From the NCBI GenBank assembly GCA_022495995.1, contig JAFEMH010007440.1, positions 25,894 to 89,893 of the forward strand: 64,000 nt of DNA, in the 5' to 3' direction. Below the pieces are notes generated by a model. That model saw nothing but the letters and a program-made list of their open reading frames with translations. It searched no databases and had not been told where the DNA came from. Origin of the DNA: Adenophora triphylla var. japonica. Its lineage: Eukaryota; Streptophyta; Magnoliopsida; Asterales; Campanulaceae. Below are positions 20,513 through 31,652 of this stretch, in pieces (the stretch's first letter is position 1; every line of letters begins with the position of its first letter). Both the position numbers and the translations under genes were made by a program.

Positions 20513-20575
20513 AACCTTGAATGGCCTGATGAGCTGTAACTAAACCTTGAATAGTCTGATGAGCTGTAACTAGCA
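20513..20575. repeat. 31-bp tandem duplication at the Gypsy-D/Copia-0 border
   Basis: The word 'aaccttgaat-gtctgatgagctgtaact' occurs twice head to tail with two differences, at the point where Gypsy-D coding sequence stops. It may mark a repair junction. Confidence 0.7.
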
Positions 20576-20745
20576 CAATTCGCAAATGCTTCTCATGATC
20601 TTCTTGGGACTTTGAATAGACAAGAATAACATCAATGAAAACTACAATAAAGCTATCAAGGTAAGGTTTAAAAATTCTATTCATCATATTCATACACACA
20701 CCCAAAAGGCATAACAACAAACTCTTAATGGTCATACCTTGTGTT
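20560..20745 (-). pseudogene. Gypsy-D reverse transcriptase, second half
   Basis: Minus strand: a VVMPFG block in one frame, then after a shift [19 protein letters not shown] and [16 protein letters not shown]. The catalytic FIDDILVYS box of gypsy RTs reads FIDVILVYS: the second Asp is Val. Confidence 0.88.
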
Positions 20746-20750
20746 GAAAG

Positions 20751-21233
20751 TGTTGGGTTTGGATCCTAAACTACAAGGAAGAGGAGGAGCCTAAGTCGGA
20801 GGAGTCGGTGAATCAAGAAGGAAAAATCTCGGAGGTGCTTCTGTCGAGGAGAGCGGCCGCGCTCAGGTGGAGAGCGACCGCGCTGGAGTTCTTTCGTGGG
20901 TGCCAAAATCTTCTGCCGTTGAGGGCGGCCGCGCTCGGTCCGGATCTGCAGCAGATTTTTATTTTGTTTCCTATTTTGATTAGATCTCTTCTTAAACTGA
21001 GTTAGGGCTTCCTTGTATAACTATATAAGCATAATTTCGGCCTAGAACACATTGCAGCAACATATTAGAATACATATTGGCTTGGCAATTGCCCCCGGAC
21101 GTAGTTCACGAGTTGGTGAATGAACCGGGTAAACAACTCTTGTGTTCTTGTGTGTGATTGTTTCTTTCATGTACGTGTGGGTGTGTTGATTTCTTTGTTT
21201 TGATTGCAACGGGGGAGCACCAATTTCACAACA
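20751..21233 (+). repeat. 5' LTR of Copia-2
   Basis: 483 bp, TG...CA ends, U3 with three GC-rich 'gcggccgcgct'-type blocks and a tatataagc box near 21023. Followed by PBS tggtatcagagc at 21236-21247 (initiator tRNA-Met). Confidence 0.93.
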
Positions 21234-21329
21234 ACTGGTATCAGAGCTTTGGTTCGGAGGATTCAAAATCTTTTCATTAGTTGATTAATTTTGAATCGCG
21301 TTCTTGGGGATTTTGGTGAAGCAGTCAAG

Positions 21330-22233
21330 ATGAAGAACTCAATCGAGAAATTCAACGGTGTGAATTTCACGTTTTGGAAGACAAGGATTGAAGACTACCT
21401 TTATTGTAAGGATCTTCATGGACCCTTGAAGGCGAAGCCCGAAGACATGTCACAAGGAGATTGGGAGACGTTGGATCGGAAGGCGTTAGGAGCAGTGAGG
21501 AGTGCCCTAAACGACGACGTTGCACGGAACGCTATGGAGGCCAAGACAACGGTGGAGTTGCTACAAACGCTGTCGGACATGTATGAGAAGCCGTCGAATA
21601 ACAATAAGGTGCATTTGATAAAGAGGTTTGCGAATGCGAAGATGTCGAGGGGCGAGACGGCGGCAAGTCATATCGGCAATTTCAAAGGTATGGTGGACCA
21701 ATTGAAAAGTGTTGATATTACTTTCTCCGATGAAGTGCTAGCTTGTTTTCTACTAAAGTCATTGCACGATAGTTGGGAGGTTACCGTCACAACGATTAGT
21801 ACGTCAACAAAGATTGGTGTATACGGAGGTTAGAGATCTCATCCTTCAAGAGGAGTTGCGAAGGAAAGAGAAAAGGGGAGAATCTTCCGTAGATGGGGCT
21901 GCACTTAGGGTGGAGAGAAAAAGGGGAGGACCGAAAAAGGGGAAAAAGGTCAAGTGCTACAATTGTGGTGAATTGGGGCATATCAGTTATGACTGTCCGG
22001 GAAAAGGTGGTTGTGCTAACGTGGTGGATGATGGTGGTGATGTATTAATCCTAGGGGAGGAACAGTCGGGTGAAGATTGGGTGTTGGATTCTGGAGCTTC
22101 TTGTCATGCTAGTGGGGATGCAGAATCAATGAAGCGATACAAAACTGGAGATTTTGGGGTTCTCTATCTTGGTGATGGTCAACCATTGAAGATCAAAGGT
22201 AAGGGCTGGGGATGTGATGATGAAGACACCTAA
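21330..22233 (+). pseudogene. Copia-2 gag and protease
   Basis: Gag starts MKNSIEKFNGVNFTFW and is open for about 165 codons, then a frameshift near 21815 moves to a second frame. That frame has an intact zinc knuckle CYNCGELGHISYDC and the protease motif WVLDSGASCHAS with the catalytic DSG. Another shift near 22215 leads to a gag-pre-integrase-like stretch (MHVPDLRRRVISVGQLDSEG). One or two frameshifts are enough to block a full product, but all key residues are kept. Confidence 0.87.
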
Positions 22234-22768
22234 TGGGGCTGTTTTACAACTACACGACGTGATGCATGTTCCGGATTTGAGGAGAAGGGTGATTTCTGTG
22301 GGACAACTTGACAGTGAAGGGTATGGTGTTTCTTTCATTGGTGGGTCTTGGGAAGTCACAAAAGGGGCTAAGGTGTTGGCTCATGGGGTTAAGGGGAAGA
22401 CGTTGTACTCTACCTACAATGTCGCTTTTCGTTCCGGTGGGAGCAAGAGGCTTAAGAACCGGCCTGTTGGTGTGAAAAGGGGAGACATCAAGAAACGGTA
22501 TGTTGGGGGGGACACAAAGTTGATCAACGTGGTGTGGATGTCCAAGGGCCCTAACAGAGAGCGGTTTCAGACCAAGAACAGTCGATGCAAGAAACAAGGT
22601 GTGTCCAAGTTTCAAGGGGAGGCATTGCGAGGAAGGTGGGTCTGGAGGGAGAAGGAAAAGTTAGACTTGCGGGGAGAAATCAAGGTAGAAGCTGATTTGG
22701 GGAGGCAAGAACGATCTAACACGGAGAGGTTGAAACGTCGCTTGGTTTCAACTCGCCTTAGTACTTGA
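22214..22768 (+). CDS. Copia-2 3' reading frame with an unrecognised basic C-terminus
   Basis: An open frame of 184 codons. The first about 65 residues are the usual gag-pre-integrase segment (VISVGQLDSEG, LYSTYNVAF). From about residue 75 it becomes a Lys/Arg-rich sequence without motifs I know (for example KRGDIKKRYVGG, RGRWVWREKEK, RLKRRLVSTRLST). It replaces the whole integrase-RT-RNase H part and ends about 120 bp before the 3' LTR. It could be a nucleic-acid-binding tail or simply open by chance in a deletion derivative. Confidence 0.4.
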   Translation: MMMKTPNGAVLQLHDVMHVPDLRRRVISVGQLDSEGYGVSFIGGSWEVTKGAKVLAHGVKGKTLYSTYNVAFRSGGSKRLKNRPVGVKRGDIKKRYVGGDTKLINVVWMSKGPNRERFQTKNSRCKKQGVSKFQGEALRGRWVWREKEKLDLRGEIKVEADLGRQERSNTERLKRRLVSTRLST

Positions 22769-22887
22769 GGAGAGGAGAGGTAGTGTCAAGCCAATATGGA
22801 TGGGGGAAATGTGTTCGAAGGTCTTTACTCCGTGGTGGGAGTTGATGGGTGTTCTTATGTTTGTTAGTTTAGTCTCCGGTGGGAGAT

Positions 22888-23391
22888 TGTTGGGTTTGGA
22901 TCCTAAACTACAAGGAAGAGGAGGAGCCTAAGTCGGAGGAGTCGGTGAATCAAGAAGGAAAAATCTCGGAGGTGCTTCTGTCGAGGAGAGCGGCCGCGCT
23001 CAGGTGGAGAGCGACCGCGCTGGAGTTCATTCGTGGGTGCCAAAATCTTCTGCCGTTGAGGGCGGCCGCGCTGGCCTTGAGGGCGGCCGCGCTCGGTCCG
23101 AATCTGCAGCAGATTTTTATTTTGTTTCCTATTTTGATTAGATCTCTTCTTAAACTGAGTTAGGGCTTCCTTGTATAACTATATAAGCATAATTTCGGCC
23201 TAGAACACATTGTAGCAACATATTAGAATACATATTGGCTTGGCAATTGCCCCCGGACGTAGTTCACGAGTTGGTGAATGAACCGGGTAAACAACTCTTG
23301 TGTTCTTGTGTGTGATTGTTTCTTTCTTGTACGTGTGGGTGTGTTGATTTCTTTGTTTTGATTGCAATGGGGGAGCACCAATTTCACAACA
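22888..23391 (+). repeat. 3' LTR of Copia-2
   Basis: 504 bp, preceded by the purine tract ccggtgggagat. Almost identical to the 5' LTR apart from the extra 21-bp GC-rich unit and a few substitutions. Confidence 0.93.
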
Positions 23392-23396
23392 GAAAG

Positions 23397-23670
23397 CTGT
23401 CTAGGAGATATCATCCAGTCTGATCTTCAACTGATGGTACCCACTGCGCAAGTCAAGCTTAAAGTATATCACTGAACCTTGGAGTTGATCAAACATGTCA
23501 TCAATGTGCGAAAGAGGATATTTGTTCTTGATGGTAGCTTGATTCAACATTCTATAATCGATACATAATCGCAATGTGCCATCTTTCTTTCTTACAAACA
23601 GTACCGGTGCTCTCCACGGTGAAACACTTGGACGAATAAATCCTCTATCCAACAACTCTTGCAACTGAAT
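23397..23670 (-). pseudogene. Gypsy-D reverse transcriptase, first half
   Basis: Minus strand: [53 protein letters not shown], all canonical gypsy RT blocks and open throughout. The reading is interrupted at 23392 by the Copia-2 target duplication and continues at 20745. Confidence 0.9.
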
Positions 23671-23672
23671 TT

Positions 23673-24458
23673 TTAATTCCTTGACTTAATAGGTGCCATT
23701 CTATAAGGTGCTTTTGATATTGGCATTGTACCTGGCATTAAGTCAATACAGAATTCCATTTCCCTGTCAGGTGGAATGGAATACTCCGTTGAATACACAT
23801 CTACAAACACACTCACAACAGGTACATGTGATAATTCGGATGACTCCTTACTCGAGTCTAGCACATAAGCCAAGTAACCTTCACAACCTTTAGACAATAA
23901 CTTTCGGGTCTTTAATGCAGATATGACATGAATACCAAATAAGGACTTATCCGCATCAAATACAAACATAGGCAAATCAGGCATAGAAAACGAGACTCGC
24001 TTCTTACGACAATCTACTAATGCATAACAACTACTCAACCGGTTCCTGCCAAGTATAACATCAAAATCGCGAATTGGTAATTCTACCAAATCAACAGGCA
24101 ATACGTGCCCACTTATAACAACATCATAACCATGGTAAACCAGAGAAGATTCAAGGCACTCTCCCATAGGAGTATAAACCTCCAACACATATGGCAAAAT
24201 TTTAGGCACTTTATGCAAAGAAAAAGTAAAATGCAATGCCACATATGAATGAGATGAACCGGAATCTATAAGAATACGAGCCTTAACTCCTGAGACATGT
24301 AATATATCTCTAATGACTGCCGTAGGATCTACCTCTCCACTACCCAAAGCAAAGACTCGACCTTGAACTTTCTCTTTCGGTTTCCCTTCGCTATCTCTCT
24401 TTGCACCACTTCTTTGTTGTAAATTCCTGAAGCTTGTCCCCGTTGTAACTTTGGACAA
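23673..24458 (-). pseudogene. Gypsy-D protease and connecting region
   Basis: An open 261-codon stretch. ARILIDSGSSHSYVA near 24260 is the aspartic protease motif, followed by DVILGRNRLSS (the usual second block is DVILGMDWL). It ends with the MPGTMPISKAPYRMAP linker that precedes RT in gypsy pol. One frameshift separates it from the RT part. Confidence 0.88.
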
Positions 24459-25316
24459 TTCCTCCTAAAATATCCCAATGCTCTACATTCAATGCACTTG
24501 CCTTGCTTACTCCAACATCTGTCTTCGGTATGCCCCATCTTCTTGCAAAAATTGCAAACAATCCCATATTGACCTGATACTGGATATGCCATTGGAACTG
24601 CAACATATACCCCTCGAACAATCCATGGGGCTGAAGACCTTGGCTGTCCTCTGTTTTGTCCTAAACCTTGTCCTTGATACATTTTATTACTTCCACCGCC
24701 ACTTTCTGGTCTTCCACGATGTTCATCAATATCATTCTCAATTCTGTAGGCCCTATTCACGTCTGCTTGATAATCTAGGAAGTCGTGTGTCAACAAATGC
24801 TTCATGAACTCGAGTCTCAAACCTTTCACAAAACGATAAAATCTTCTTTCTTCATCTGGTACCAAATGAGTGTAATAACGAGCCAACTCAGTAAACTTGG
24901 ATGAACACTGAGCCACTGTCATGGTTTCCTGCTCTATTAGCAAGAACTCCACCTCCTTTTTGTCACGGGTCACCATTGGAATGAAATGCTCTTTGAACTT
25001 CAGAGTAAAATTATCCCAAGCCTGCGACGTATGATCCTGATCCCAACTTTCCTTCAAAATTTGCCACCAATGCTCCGCTGGACCCTCATGTTTAAAAGCT
25101 GCACGTCTAACATTTTTCATCATCTGGACTTTCCATAGCCACAAAGATCTTATTCATTGCATCGAGCCATCTTTCAGCTTTTGCTGGATCCGGATCTCCG
25201 TTGAATCTTGGTAGAACCATCTTCACAAACCTTTCTAACCCATGGCCTGGACGTACCTCGGGTTGATTCTGAGCTTGTCCCCGAGTTGCCATATTCTGTA
25301 AGAATACCTTGAACAA
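24329..25316 (-). pseudogene. Gypsy-D gag
   Basis: Begins MATRGQAQ near 25290 with LPRFNGDPDPAKAERWL, shifts near 25120, then has AAFKHEGPAEHWW, EFLLIEQETMTVAQ and FTELARYYTHLVPDEE of the retrotransposon gag domain. Two zinc-knuckle-like motifs follow: CNFCKKMGHTEDRC and CIECRALGYFRRNC, the second with Tyr at the His position. Cut at 25320 by Copia-3. Confidence 0.88.
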
Positions 25317-25320
25317 GTTC

Positions 25321-26112
25321 TGTTGGGAAAAAATGGGTGTATTTAAAAATAGCTTTGAAAAAGGAAACGGGACGAAAAAATTATTTTTTCTAAAATAAAA
25401 TAAGCCGAGACAAGAGTTTGACTCTTTTTTCGTAAGACAATATTGCCCCGTATACTAGTGCTCACGGTCTTCGGCAATTGTCCCCAAGATACAACGACTT
25501 TCGAATTTCGATTGCAAAGACAACAACTCTGAAATTATCGAGCGAACTACTGAATACTCGGGATTTTCTTGGACTCTTAATGCAAGACTTCTGAATGCTA
25601 GGATGCTTTTATAGAATAGAATGCTTGAATGATTTTTGGATGGAGATGAAATGAGGAGGAGGGGGCTATTTATAGTTATTGAAGAGATGGGGTGTCTATT
25701 GGGAATAGACACAAATTGCACCAGTTAAATTTGGACCGTTGGATCTAAGCAAATTGGATGGAGGAGATCTGCTGGGCCGACCCTAGCAGCCTTGACCCGC
25801 CCATTCCAATAGACACGGGTCGCCCCATGTCTTTTCACCAACCATTGCAACCCATGACCCTATTGTCCAAGCAATGTGGGATATGACTTTTCCATTCCAA
25901 CTTCTCTTCAATTAACAATATTAAGTTGCTCATTTTAACAATTAATTTCTCATTCACCCGAAATTGGTTTTGAGAAAATAAATATACCATTTTAATCTAC
26001 ACTAAATGTAGATTAATTATTTGCAACTTATTTCTATTTTTACAAAAATAGAAATTTCTAGAAACTTGGTCAAATATTGGTCAAACACCAATAATACTAC
26101 CAATTTCTAACA
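25321..26112 (-). repeat. 3' LTR of Copia-3
   Basis: 792 bp; on the minus strand it starts tgttagaaattgg and ends ttttttcccaaca. A TATA box (ctataaatagc, about 25670) and a downstream stretch ending in the U5 region are visible. The flanking Gypsy-D gag begins directly at 25320. The second LTR is absent, so the boundary is inferred from TG/CA ends, PPT and flank. Confidence 0.85.
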
Positions 26113-26667
26113 ATCCCCCACATGAATGAAATTAATGCATGTATGCAGACTTTTAAGAAAATCTCGACGAACTGTTACCGCATCGGGGTAGGTAGCTTTC
26201 GGCTTTAAACCATCCCTAGTAAGATGCTATCGGATTTACTTGCTGTTCAGTGAACGCGATGTCTTGAACTGATCAACATTTTGTGTAAACCAAGACAATA
26301 ACATTTACACGATAACAATTCTAATATCTTTCGTTCTCACGTTGTGTCCAATTAGGCCCTGGACCATATCTTGGATTCATAAGTGTTTTCTATTAGAAGC
26401 ATCCAAACTTCTTCACTTATATAGGTGATCTCCTATAAGGAATAACTTGCAATACTCCACCTTTTTTTAAGGTATAGGAATCATTAAAAGCTTTAAAGCT
26501 TACCCTCACCACACGTCAGCAGGGTTTCTTGCACTTGGGCAGCTTTGGAGAATGGGTTTTAAGAAGTTTCAAGTGTGCTACTAGAATATCCATAACATAG
26601 TTGTCTCATTGAACCAAGTTTGTGGGATCTCCACTCATCATGGTTGAGTTACCGCTATAGACTTCTT
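26113..26667. other. 3' untranslated part of Copia-3
   Basis: About 550 bp between the RNase H end and the 3' LTR with no coding potential on either strand that I can support; it ends in the purine tract next to the LTR. Confidence 0.6.
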
Positions 26668-28221
26668 TTAATGTGTGGGTTTTAACCCCATTCCCCTTAC
26701 TGCATTGTACATTTGATCTCTATTTATTCCTTTTGTAAACGGATCCGCTGTATTTTCTTTTGACTTTTCATAATCAATAGAAATTATTCCATTAGAGATC
26801 AATTGTCTTACTGTATTATGCCTCCTCCGTATGTGTCGCGACTTTCCGTTGTACATACATCTTTTAGCTCTTCCAATAGCTGATATGCTGTCACAATGTA
26901 CCATGACAGGAGGGACTGGCTTATTTCAGCATGGAATATCCTCTAGAAAATTTCTGAGCCATTCGGCTTCTTCTCCAGCCTTATCTAAGGCGATAAACTC
27001 TGATTCCATTGTGGAACGAGCTATACACGTTTGTTTAGAGGATTTCCAAGACACGGCTCCACCACCAATGGTAAATACATACCCGCTTGTGGATTTTGAG
27101 TCTTTTGTGTCTGATATCCAATTTGCATCACTGTATCCTTCCAATACAGCTGGATATCTCGTATAATGTAATCCATGGCTTATGGTATGTTTTAAATACC
27201 TAAGCACTCTTGTTAGTACTTTCCAATGTTCAGTATTTGGATTACTCGTGAATCTACTCAGTTTACTAACTGAGTATGCTATGTCCGGTCGAGTACAGTT
27301 TGTTAAGTACATCAAACTTCCTATGACTCGAGCATAATTTAATTGTGATACTGGGTCACCTTTATTTTTTGCTAAATGTATACTTAGATCTACCGGAGTC
27401 TTAGCTGGAGGCAGATCGAACGCTTCAAATTTCTTAAGCACATTCTCGATGTAGTGAGATTGTGATAAGACAATTCCGTTATCTGTCCTAGAGATTTTTA
27501 TCCCTAGAATAACATCTGCTTGACTCAGATCTTTCATGTCAAAGTTCTTCTTTAACATCTTTTTGGTTTTCATGATTATATTATGATTACTTCCAATGAT
27601 TAGCATGTCATCCACGTATAGACATACAATCACATATTCATCGGGTGTGCCTTTAATGTATACACATTTGTCACACTCATTTATTTTGAACCCGTTCGAC
27701 AACATGGTTCGGTCAAACATCTCGTGCCATTTTTTTGGTGCTTGCTTAAGAACGTACAATGATTTGACAAGTTTACACACCTTTTGTTCTTGTCCATGTG
27801 CAACGAACCCTTCAGGTTGTTGCATATAAATTTCCTCATCTAATTCTCCATTTAGAAAGGCCATTTTCACATCCATTTGATGTATCTCAAGGTTATGCAG
27901 AGCTGCAATAGCAATGAGAACACGAATGGATGTGATCCTTGTTACAGGAGAATATGTATCGAAGAAGTCATATCCATCTCTTTGTTTGAATCCTTGAGCT
28001 ACCAATCTAGCTTTGTACTTGTCAATAGTTCCATTTGCTTTGTACTTCCTTTTAAGGATCCATTTGCAACCCAACGGTATACATCCTGGAGGAAGATCTA
28101 CTATCTCCCAAGTATGATTTTGCATGATGGACTCAATTTCACTATTGATAGCTTCTTTCCAGAGAGGAGCTTCTGGACTAGACAAAGCTTCTTGCAATGT
28201 CCTTGGTTCATCATCTAACAT
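26668..28221 (-). pseudogene. Copia-3 reverse transcriptase and RNase H
   Basis: A 431-codon open frame (28221-26926) carries [63 protein letters not shown] (intact catalytic box) and the start of RNase H ([20 protein letters not shown]). After one frameshift near 26915 the RNase H C-terminus follows (26904-26668: HCDSISAIGRAKR, ENTADPFTKGI). The expected LKQAPKQWH motif reads LKQAPKKWH. Near-intact apart from that shift. Confidence 0.92.
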
Positions 28222-28253
28222 GTAAGTTAGAAAGTCAGGACCAATGGTCTTAG

Positions 28254-29552
28254 CTACTTTTGTCCTCTTACTTCGTCTTGGTTCTTCATCTTCTTGAGAA
28301 GAACCATAGCCGTATCATAAGTTCTTTTGTTTGAACTTGCTTCATTCTTTTCCTTACATGGAAATTTAGTTTCAAAGAATACTGCATTCCTTGATTCTAT
28401 AGTCATTCCTGCCGTTATGTCAGGAATTTCAGACTTGTGCACTAAGAATCGATATGCACTACTATTGTCTGCATATCCAATGAAAATGCAATCAATGGTT
28501 TTGGGTCCTATCCGCACTTGTTTAGGTTTAGGTATTTATACCTTTTCTAGGCACCCCCAAACTTTAAGATAATTGTAGGAAGGCTTTTTTCCATTCCATA
28601 ATTCATATGGAGTTTTATCTTTATTCTTGTATGGTAACTTGTTAAGAATGTAGTTAGCTGAAAGGATCGCTTCCCCCCACAAGTTGTCGGGTAAGCCCGA
28701 GCTGATCAACATTGTGTTCATCATCTCCTTAAGAGTTTGATTTTTCCTTTCAGCGACTCCATTTGATTGAGGTGTGTAAGGAGCAGTCGTTTGATGAATA
28801 ATGCCAGCGTCCCAGCAAATATTGTCAAACGGTGCTACATACTCTCCACCTCTATCACTACGAATCTTCTTAATTGTTACATTAAGTTGATTCTCAACTT
28901 CATTCTTATATCCTTTGAAAGCTTCTAAAGCTTCATCTTTGCTTCTCAAAAGATACACATGACAATATCTAGTGCAAACATCAATGAACGTTATAAAGTA
29001 CTTCTTCCTACCTCTAGTTTGCACAAGTTTTAAATCACATATGTCCGCATGGACTAATTCTAGAGGGGTAGTATTTCTTTCAATAGTGGGGAAGGGTGAC
29101 TTCATCATTTTTGCTTCCACACAAATTTCACACTTATTTTCTGAATCAAATTTCATTTTAGGAAGTAAATTTAAATTTACTAACCTACGTAATGAATTTA
29201 AATTCACATGTCCTAATATATCATGCCATAAATTAGAACACTCAGCCAAATAAGTAACAACATCTTTATTCTTTGCCTCTGGGCGGAACACGTTCATTAC
29301 ATTCATTTTAAAGAGTCCTTTGTTAAGGTACCCTTTGCCTACAAATCGACCCATCTTGGTCAGTATAAACTTATCAGACTCAAACACTAGCCTAAATCCG
29401 GCCTTCTTCAATAACAGGTCGGAGACTAAGTTTTTACGGATGCTTGGGACATGCAGAACATCTACTAAGGTGAGTTCTTTGCCTGATGTCATTTTCAGCA
29501 CCACCTTACCGAGTCCAACCACGTTAGAAGTCGCATAATTTCCCATGTACAA
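28254..29552 (-). pseudogene. Copia-3 integrase with gag-pre-integrase region
   Basis: The 338-codon open frame (29552-28536) contains [14 protein letters not shown] and KCEICVEAK (HHCC finger), [36 protein letters not shown] and [17 protein letters not shown] with the D-D-E residues present. A stop/frameshift near 28540 and another frame (28517-28254, GPKTIDCIFIGYADNSSAYR) complete the C-terminus. The DDSTRY-type motif reads DVCTRY. Confidence 0.9.
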
Positions 29553-29559
29553 TTTTCTT

Positions 29560-29882
29560 CCACTGCAGGGAGCATATGATGAGAAACTTTCTCGATCAGC
29601 ACAGATGTGGTGCGTTGCTCAGGTATCAATCCACCATTCCCTTGGGTTATCATCCAATTTAGCAAGATTGGCTTCAAACACTACGATGGACAGATCAAGC
29701 TCGACGGAGTCTAATGGGGACGAGTCTGTCTTCTACCACATTTGCTTGAGGACGGTTGCCATTTTGGTTGTTTGTTTTGGGATGCCGACAGTCTCTAGCC
29801 TTATGGCCAGGTTTGCCGCAGTTGTAACAACCTCCCTTGAACTTCTTGGCATTTGTGTTCCCCTTTTTAGCATTCCCAGTAG
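29560..29882 (-). pseudogene. Copia-3 protease and gag zinc-knuckle remnant
   Basis: Minus strand: zinc knuckle CYNCGKPGHKARDC near 29800-29840. The protease motif near 29610-29625 reads W-I-D-T-stop-A-T-H-H, i.e. the Gly of the catalytic DTG is a TGA stop. The reading ends where Ogre-B starts. Confidence 0.8.
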
Positions 29883-31633
29883 TGTAAGTGTCCCAATCTT
29901 AGCCGCCAATGTTCCTTCAGCTCAATTTAACGACTTCCACGTCAAATAAACAGTTAAGGGCATCTTGGTCATTTCCTAAGGCAATTTAAACAAGAAAGGG
30001 CCTTAAAGGAATAACAAAAATAGGTCAAAAATCGGTTGGGAAGAGTCATTTCCAAGAAATTGACCAACTTTTTATTAAATGCAAACAGCCAAAACTGCTT
30101 TCTGCAAAGTCAGGCACGCTTACACTCCCATCCGCGCGGACAGGAATGAGACTCAGTCTCGTCCGCGCGGACACCTTTGAAACCTAAAATCAGCCTATAA
30201 ATTAAATCATTCTCTCTCAGTTTAAGCATCCAAGCATTCGAACCCTTACTGTTATATTCACAAAATACCCAGAAAACAGCCTAAACACCAAGCAAAAACA
30301 CGAAATCCCAACACAAATCTTGATCATATTCAAGCCCCAAACACAAATCCAAGGAAGATAGGGTACAACCATTGGTAAACCCTCCCTCTCCTTACCTTAA
30401 TCTCCCTCATCCATGCATACATCTCATATTTTAAAGATGTAACTTGTTCATTTACTTGTTGTTCATCTCTTGTCCTAGATCCAAGAGGATCTCCATGGAG
30501 TTCATCTCCATGGATGATTCTCTACAAGGATCCATATTTTTTTAGCTTGTTCATCCTTTTCTTTACATAAACTAGTTGTTACTTGATCTTTTGGCCTAAA
30601 GTATGGTCACCTTGGAGTTCATCTCCATGGATGATCACACTAAATGGTCCATATTCTTATCTTCATTTTCTTCTATGTCATTAGCTCTTACTTGACCTAA
30701 AATGTGGTCATCTTGGAATAAATTTCCATGGATGACCATTTTAAATGGTCTAAATTGTTTTACTTCCTTGTAAATGTTTTTCCCCAACCTAAGATCTTCA
30801 CCTTGGAACAATTTCCATGGATGAAGATCATTAAGGTTCCTAGGTTACAAAAGGGGTGAAGTTGATACATTGAGTTCAAAGATCTCAAGGATGGTCATCT
30901 TAATGACCACCTTAGAAATCCACTCTAAAGTTGATACACCCTTAACCTAAATTCAATTTTCATACATTAATCTTTGTTTTATGTTAAATCCCCCCATCCC
31001 AAGCAAATGAAATGCTTCCAAGTCCTAATGTACCCTAAGGATGGCTTGATATAGTAGATCACCACTAATCATGTTTAGTGATCACTAATCAAAGCCTAAG
31101 GAAAGTGGGGACAAGCATGGTTGCAAAATCCAAGAATGTTTTTATGTAACACTTTCAGTTGCAAAACTCCGGTTACGATTACGTAACTCCAGTTTACATT
31201 ACGGAATTTACGAGAATCGGAGGTGAAAAGCAAAAGGAATATTCTTGTCTCATTCGCGCGGACGAATTGACCCTCGCTGCGGTTTCGCGCGGACGGGAAT
31301 GTAAGGGACGAGACATTTTGTTTTTCGGTCTTTTTTACTCACGAAGCACCATTGTTTTGATAAATTTCGGTCCGAGTCAGTCAAAACTTTCATTTCCGAG
31401 AAAAATTCCTTTTGCAAAACACACACACACACACACACAAATGGTTTTAAATTAGAAAGACTCATTTTACGAGCATTCCGGATGAACCCTAACGTTCTTC
31501 CCGGAGTGTAACGTGACCTCCGAACTCACTTCTCTCATTTTTGGGCATTTTTCAAAGTTTTGGCCCCTTAAACTAAAAACGGCGTGGCGACTCCGTTTGA
31601 TTTTTCAAAAATAAAAAAAATCGGGCATCATCA
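29883..31633 (+). repeat. 5' LTR of Ogre-B
   Basis: 1751 bp. Contains 'cgcgcggac' words near 30135 and 31255, four degenerate copies of a roughly 110-bp unit with 'ccatggatga' between 30490 and 30830, and a CA microsatellite at 31419-31438. No second copy is present, so the ends rest on similarity to the Ogre-A LTR ends and on the adjacent PBS. Confidence 0.7.
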
Positions 31634-31636
31634 CAG

Positions 31637-31652
31637 TGCCGACTCCGCTGGG
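31637..31652 (+). other. Primer-binding site of Ogre-B
   Basis: tgccgactccgctggg differs by one base from the Ogre-A PBS (tggcgactccg), which is complementary to the 3' end of plant tRNA-Arg. Confidence 0.7.

Larger units (their letters stand above)
20751..23391 (+). mobile_element. Copia-2: non-autonomous copia-type element (gag-protease only)
   Basis: LTRs 20751-21233 (483 bp) and 22888-23391 (504 bp) start tgttgggtttgg and end aatttcacaaca. The 5-bp duplication is GAAAG (20746-20750 and 23392-23396). The internal part is only 1654 bp: PBS, gag, zinc knuckle, protease and a basic C-terminal reading frame. Integrase, RT and RNase H are absent. The gag resembles that of Copia-1, so mobilisation by a Copia-1-like partner is plausible. 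The 21-bp LTR length difference is one extra copy of a 'ttgagggcggccgcgctggcc' unit in the 3' LTR. Confidence 0.93.
20505..25320 (-). mobile_element. Gypsy-D: minus-strand Ty3/gypsy fragment split by Copia-2
   Basis: Gag, protease and the first half of RT run from 25316 down to 23392; RT resumes at 20745 and continues to about 20560, where it ends at the Copia-0 remnant. Copia-2 (20751-23391) lies exactly in the gap with a GAAAG duplication. Copia-3 begins at 25321, cutting off the 5' end. No LTR of Gypsy-D is visible. Gag with two zinc knuckles followed by protease and RT resembles chromovirus (Tekay/Del-like) elements, but the clade is inference. Confidence 0.8.
25321..29882 (-). mobile_element. 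Copia-3: minus-strand Ty1/copia element truncated by Ogre-B
   Basis: The 3' LTR is at 25321-26112, preceded on the minus strand by the purine tract tgtgggggat. Then, going up, come RNase H, RT, integrase, protease and the gag zinc knuckle. The element stops at 29882 where an Ogre-type LTR begins; the rest of gag and the 5' LTR are not seen. Most of pol is open in long frames, so it decayed less than its neighbours, but the protease motif holds a stop. Confidence 0.9.

Noticed and set aside
20499..20735. Small intact membrane protein on the minus strand
   Set aside because: The hydrophobic look comes from the gypsy RT block [13 protein letters not shown] plus a frameshifted start; it is the split Gypsy-D RT.
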